In this document: piece after piece, positions 60,569-64,000 of the stretch | Layout: every line of letters starts with the position of its first letter | Position numbering within the stretch: position 1 is the first letter of the stretch | Source of the DNA: Flavobacteriaceae bacterium UBA1903 | Lineage (GTDB): Bacteria > Bacteroidota > Bacteroidia > Flavobacteriales > Flavobacteriaceae | Length of the DNA stretch: 64,000 nucleotides | Assembly: GCA_002337605.1 (NCBI GenBank) | Contig: DDGL01000016.1 | Location: forward strand, 282,973-346,972 | Direction: 5' to 3' | The notes under the pieces: model-generated | What the model saw: the letters and a program-made list of their open reading frames with translations, nothing else | Database searches by the model: none | Told to the model about the DNA's origin: nothing | Translations under genes and position numbers: made by a program

Positions 60569-61558
60569 ATGAAAGTACTTATCTATAGTGCCAAACCTTT
60601 TGAGGAGCCTTTGCTTAAGACTGCAAATAACCGAGTTCACGACCTTTATTTTACGGAAGAACGACTTACTTCAGAAAATGCGATGCTGGCATTAAATTAT
60701 GATGCTATTTCTATTTTTTCGGCAGATGATGCCTCAGATATCGTTCTTGAAAAGCTACACGATTTTGGGGTTAAGTTTATTACACTTCGTTCCGCAGGTC
60801 ACGATAACATCAATTTAAAAACAGCCCGCACACTTGGGCTTAAAGTGGCCAATACACCAGAGTACTCTCCAAATGCCATTGCTGAACACGCTATAGCATT
60901 ACTTCTCGCCTACAACAGAAAGTTAATTAAGGCGCAAAGCCAAACGTTACGTAACAACTTTCTTTTAGATAACTTGATTGGTTTTGATGTAAACAAAAAA
61001 ACTGTCGGTGTAATGGGCACTGGGAAAATAGGAAGTGTACTGGTTAAGATCTTACACGGATTTGGATGTAAAATTGTAGCCAACGATACCAGTAGCGATG
61101 AGCAACTCATAAGAGATTATGAAGTAGCGTATATTTCTAAAGATGCAATTGCGGTAGAAGCTGAGATCATTTTTATTTGTTTACCCCTTACTCAAAACAC
61201 ACACCATTTATTTGATGCGGAATACATTAGCAAGTTAAAGAAAAAACCAATTATTGTAAATGTAGCGCGTGGTGCCATTGTAGAGACTGAAGAAATTTTA
61301 GAAGCGCTCAATAGTGATATTATTAGTGGGTATGCGACTGACGTATATGAGCTTGAGCACGGTATTTTTTTCTATAATCGATCTAACGATGCTCCAAAAG
61401 ATGCAATTTTGCACCAACTACTTTGTCATCCCAAAACAGTAGTAACACCGCATCAAGCCTTCGCTACAAATGAGGCACTGCAGAATATTGCTTCAGCAAC
61501 CATTGATAATTTAAATGCCTGGGATAATGGAAAACATTCGATTAATGAGCTTTCGTAG
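60569..61558 (+). CDS. D-2-hydroxyacid dehydrogenase, D-lactate dehydrogenase type
   Basis: A 329-aa NAD-dependent enzyme. VGVMGTGKIGSVLVKIL is the GxGxxG cofactor loop. VARGAIVETEEIL carries the catalytic Arg, ATDVYELEHGIFFYNRS the Glu with the FFYN-type D-LDH signature, and VVTPHQAFATNEAL the catalytic His. It reduces pyruvate to D-lactate, reoxidising NADH when respiration is limited, which fits a low-oxygen regulon. The start follows the lipoprotein gene by 5 bp. Confidence 0.93.
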   Translation: MKVLIYSAKPFEEPLLKTANNRVHDLYFTEERLTSENAMLALNYDAISIFSADDASDIVLEKLHDFGVKFITLRSAGHDNINLKTARTLGLKVANTPEYSPNAIAEHAIALLLAYNRKLIKAQSQTLRNNFLLDNLIGFDVNKKTVGVMGTGKIGSVLVKILHGFGCKIVANDTSSDEQLIRDYEVAYISKDAIAVEAEIIFICLPLTQNTHHLFDAEYISKLKKKPIIVNVARGAIVETEEILEALNSDIISGYATDVYELEHGIFFYNRSNDAPKDAILHQLLCHPKTVVTPHQAFATNEALQNIASATIDNLNAWDNGKHSINELS

Positions 61559-61560
61559 CT

Positions 61561-62394
61561 CTATTGATGTAAAAACAATAAAGGAATTAAGGTCCTATAG
61601 ACAAGTGTTGAGGTGTTTGAGCCAAAGAGCAATCTTTCTAAAAAAGTTTCTTTTTCAATAAAAGCCGCGTGAATATCCACCTTTAATAGCTGTGTGGCAG
61701 TATTCACCGCAATAAGTCCAGGAATAGTGTTTAGACAGAAGTAGGTATATGGATGTTCTGGAAATAGTTTTTGTAGACATTTATTATCTTCTTTTCGGGA
61801 CATAATAATTGCATCATCATCAAGTTCAAGCACGTTTAATTCGCATTGGTGCATAGTCAGCATTTCTTTAAATGCTTTAATGCCTTGAAAGGAAAAATCT
61901 TCACAGCGCTGGGTAGAAAACAAAGCACTTTTAATTCCAGCATATTTGTAATGATCGGGTATTGTTAATGTGGGACAATCGATGTTCCTAAGTACCTGTA
62001 AAGTGTTACTGCCAAATAAGTGTTCTTTTGCGCCCGTTGCTCCGTTAGACCCCATAATAATGAGGTCGATAGAATGAAATTGAACAGCTTGGTTCACAGC
62101 TGAAATAAAATCATCATAATCAAAAAGGCCATTAAATGTATAAACCTGCGATTTGTATTTCTTGCTCAATTTTTTAACTAATTGATTAATAAGTTTTTTA
62201 TTGTCGTTTGCAATACTATCATAAATAGTATCAGTCTTAGAACCAGCAACAAGATCGTCACTTATATATTCTGAAATTTTCTGCACATTGAGAATATAGA
62301 AGTTGCACTCCCAATTTTCAAAAAATCGCATTGCATAGTCAATGGCGTTCATTGAGTTTTCCGAAAAGTCTGTAGGTAGAAGGATGTTTTTCAT
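61561..62394 (-). CDS. Universal stress protein, two UspA domains
   Basis: A 277-aa protein beginning MKNILLPTDFSENSMNAIDY with an intact motif MGSNGATGAKEHLFGSNTL. Domain 2 is strongly reduced (IKSALFSTQRCEDFSFQGIK). It is convergent with the D-LDH gene, separated by 2 bp with a small GAGCT/AGCTC stem across the stops. Own Crp/Fnr-type promoter. Confidence 0.9.
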   Translation of the reverse strand: MKNILLPTDFSENSMNAIDYAMRFFENWECNFYILNVQKISEYISDDLVAGSKTDTIYDSIANDNKKLINQLVKKLSKKYKSQVYTFNGLFDYDDFISAVNQAVQFHSIDLIIMGSNGATGAKEHLFGSNTLQVLRNIDCPTLTIPDHYKYAGIKSALFSTQRCEDFSFQGIKAFKEMLTMHQCELNVLELDDDAIIMSRKEDNKCLQKLFPEHPYTYFCLNTIPGLIAVNTATQLLKVDIHAAFIEKETFLERLLFGSNTSTLVYRTLIPLLFLHQ

Positions 62395-62413
62395 CAGTTT
62401 GACATTTATATGA

Positions 62414-62456
62414 CGAATGTAAATTCAATAGGGAAGAAAAAGAATGAGATATATCA
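62414..62456 (-). promoter_or_regulatory. Crp/Fnr-type site and -7 box for the usp gene at 61561
   Basis: On the minus strand the site reads TGATATATCTCA (62456-62445), and the -7 box TACATTCG covers 62421-62414, at 29.5 bp. It is the rightmost member of the series in this window. Confidence 0.75.
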
Positions 62457-62558
62457 GTTTAAATAATTTACAGAATAAAATTTCTATGAAACAATTAATA
62501 TGAAGATAAACTCATTTTACCAAATGTTAAGATTTATAGTATTAATAGAATATATTTT

Positions 62559-63791
62559 CTAGTCATTGATTTTCTTAATCTTAAAGGTTTTGATTTTTGA
62601 GTTTTGTTTCAGTAATAAACCTATTGCTAATACCAAAATTGCACTGGCGCAAATAAGTGTTAGGTAATAACTGTCAAATATCGCTTTATCTAGCCATATG
62701 GCACTGCCCTTGTAAAAAATGAGAGTTTCCGTTACTATATAACCTATAAGAAAGAGAAAGTACACAGTGAAACTGGTGCGTATTAATCTGAAATAATCAA
62801 AAAAGAGAAATAGACTCATACTTATAACACCCAAAAAAGTTAGGTGTAAATAACCAATGGTAAATTCTATAATTGAAAAAGCCAGATTTGCAAAATAAGG
62901 TATTGAGGTAATCAATTGAAGAATAATTTTTAAGCCTAAAATAACCAAAACGGTCTTGCCGATTAGAACCTGAAGATTACTAAAATTACCTTTCAACAAG
63001 ATTTTATTTTTGGAAAACCATCTTAATAAAAAAAGAAAAGCAAAAAGCTGAAGAACCACACCTAAGCCATTCAATAAATACAAAACCTTTATTTGGACTG
63101 CCCAAAATATAGATAGGAAGAATGTGAAGACCACCCCAAAATTTACAGAGTAGAAAAGGTAGTTGTTTTGGTTTCTTGAAAGGTGAATACCTTTTTTTTC
63201 GAGTATTGCAATCAATATGCCCAGTAGGGCAACCAACATCCAGCCGTTATACTGGAAATGTAGATAGAAATAAATCGAAATTTTATACCAAACTGAAGCT
63301 TTACCCAAAGTGGCCATAACAATCCCTAAAGCCCAAGGGCCCAGAGTTGAAATTACATTATAAAACAGGGCTATTCGTATATACTTATACCAATTGCTGT
63401 GCTTCAGGTTTTTAGGTGTATTTCTTATAAAAAACCAAGCGTACCAATAGGATGCAAATAAGAACAAGGTCGAAAATGTGATTGAAAGAAATGAGTAGCC
63501 CTGAAAGGGAAAGGTGCACAACATTCCAACCAGTGTTATTTGTATAAACACATAAATTTGTCGGTATCGATTACTGTTCTTTTTTTCGTCTGATAAAAGT
63601 TTGTAGAATAATGTTATGAGTGCCAGATACACCCAGCCCAACAAAGCAATGTGGGAATGTCCGTGAACTATATGTCTATAATCCACGCCTATATCAAGAA
63701 TATGCAGCGGCCTTAAAAAAAGACCCAATACAGCAGCTATTAAAAAATAACCCAATGCGAATCGGCTATGTAGTTTTAGATCTATCAACAA
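62559..63791 (-). CDS. Polytopic membrane protein with heme-copper-oxidase-like histidines
   Basis: A 410-aa protein with about 12 hydrophobic helices. Histidines sit inside membrane segments in YRHIVHGHSHIALLGWVYLA, YFYLHFQYNGWMLVALLGIL and IGYLHLTFLGVISMSLFLFF. Repeated HxH/H..G positions of this kind occur in subunit I-like relatives of heme-copper oxidases and in NnrS-like proteins, so heme or metal binding is plausible. No ATG is available; the frame opens with TTG 63791 (or 63788) just after an in-frame stop. It lies 27 bp after a NosY-like gene, suggesting a nos-linked function. Confidence 0.6.
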   Translation of the reverse strand: MLIDLKLHSRFALGYFLIAAVLGLFLRPLHILDIGVDYRHIVHGHSHIALLGWVYLALITLFYKLLSDEKKNSNRYRQIYVFIQITLVGMLCTFPFQGYSFLSITFSTLFLFASYWYAWFFIRNTPKNLKHSNWYKYIRIALFYNVISTLGPWALGIVMATLGKASVWYKISIYFYLHFQYNGWMLVALLGILIAILEKKGIHLSRNQNNYLFYSVNFGVVFTFFLSIFWAVQIKVLYLLNGLGVVLQLFAFLFLLRWFSKNKILLKGNFSNLQVLIGKTVLVILGLKIILQLITSIPYFANLAFSIIEFTIGYLHLTFLGVISMSLFLFFDYFRLIRTSFTVYFLFLIGYIVTETLIFYKGSAIWLDKAIFDSYYLTLICASAILVLAIGLLLKQNSKIKTFKIKKIND

Positions 63792-63818
63792 ATAAATGAA
63801 ATTGTCTGTTCCAAAAAA

Positions 63819-64000
63819 CTAAAAATCTTTTTTTCTGCTTTTTCTGTAAATATTGAGTAAAGGCAAAGCAACCCATAGCGCAAGTGCCGAAAGTGCCATT
63901 AAAAAGCCAAGTCCTGTACCAAAGAATTTCTGAAAAACAGCACCAGTATAGCCCAGCAAAGCAGAGATGTCCAGTTTTAAGAGTATCAAAATACGCGACA
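63819..64000 (-). CDS. nosY: C-terminus of a NosY-like ABC permease (partial)
   Basis: The last 60 residues are visible. They read ILLKLDISALLGYTGAVFQK, then FFGTGLGFLMALSALALWVA and a basic end RKSRKKDF. The D-I-S-A-L-x-G-Y-T-G-A-V motif followed by a final membrane helix is what I know from the C-terminus of NosY-type multi-copper-enzyme maturation permeases of Bacteroidota. The rest of the gene is beyond the right edge. It predicts a nitrous-oxide reductase cluster next door. Confidence 0.6.
   Translation of the reverse strand, partial: SRILILLKLDISALLGYTGAVFQKFFGTGLGFLMALSALALWVALPLLNIYRKSRKKDF

Noticed and set aside
63901..63960. An apparent frameshift in the NosY-like fragment
   Set aside because: Recounting the T run in CTGTTTTTCAG gave five T residues; the frame is intact to the stop.

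Overview
The window looks like chromosome from a marine-type member of the Flavobacteriaceae. The DNA is AT-rich, many promoters carry the Bacteroidota -7 box TAnnTTTG, ribosome-binding sites are weak, and the protein families are typical of that group: CPXCG mini-protein, flavobacterial tyrosine recombinase, short HPF and tandem universal stress proteins. No species can be named from sequence alone. LAYOUT. (1) 1-6.8 kb, backbone: the tail of a probable membrane-fusion protein, an RND efflux permease, a TolC-like outer-membrane protein, a 59-aa CPXCG-like protein, a STAS-like protein and an AsmA/DUF748-like envelope protein. (2) 6.95-34.92 kb, a genomic island of about 27.9 kb inserted in the initiator tRNA gene. 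It has an intact tRNA at the left end, a tyrosine recombinase just inside, and a 17-bp perfect copy of the tRNA anticodon region at the right end. The 12-bp arm-like repeats lie inside both ends. The left cargo (8.5-14.4 kb) is metabolic or membrane-related: an App1-type lipid phosphatase facing a lipid kinase, DUF421, SemiSWEET, a YqcI/GntA-type heme protein, a PaiB-like FMN protein and DUF1989. The right cargo (15.9-34.5 kb) is a defence island. It holds a four-gene KAP NTPase / DUF262 / DUF262-HNH / GIY-YIG operon, a type I restriction-modification locus carrying extra PD-(D/E)XK-like genes, a second KAP NTPase with a small repeat protein, and a membrane-anchored double-nuclease protein. 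(3) 35.1-62.5 kb, a stress and low-energy regulon on the backbone. It contains TauE/SafE, an HMA metal-binding protein, MlaEFD, a patatin, a hibernation factor, seven universal stress proteins, PNPOx, deoC/deoD, thioredoxin, TerB-like, OsmC and Hsp20 genes, a paralogous family of small helical proteins, a PAS histidine kinase, and a response regulator fused to a Crp/Fnr-type DNA-binding module. (4) 62.6-64 kb: a polytopic membrane protein with histidines in its helices, next to the C-terminus of a NosY-like ABC permease, probably the edge of a nos cluster. HOW THE PARTS FIT. Region 3 is tied together by a palindrome of the form TGAYnnnnnTCA, most often TGATAAATATCA. It recurs 14 times between 35.1 and 62.5 kb. 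Fifteen promoters that I could index place its centre exactly 29.5 bp from the first base of a TAnnTTTG-like -7 box, on either strand. This is class II activator geometry and points to one Crp/Fnr-family activator; the REC-cNMP-HTH_Crp protein at 48.9 kb is the obvious local candidate. In region 2, three copies of the hsdS 3' tail separate successive accessory genes, which suggests cassette-like growth of the defence locus. The best candidates for undescribed systems are the KAP/DUF262/DUF262/GIY-YIG operon, the KAP / small-repeat / double-nuclease set, and the RR-Crp regulon itself.
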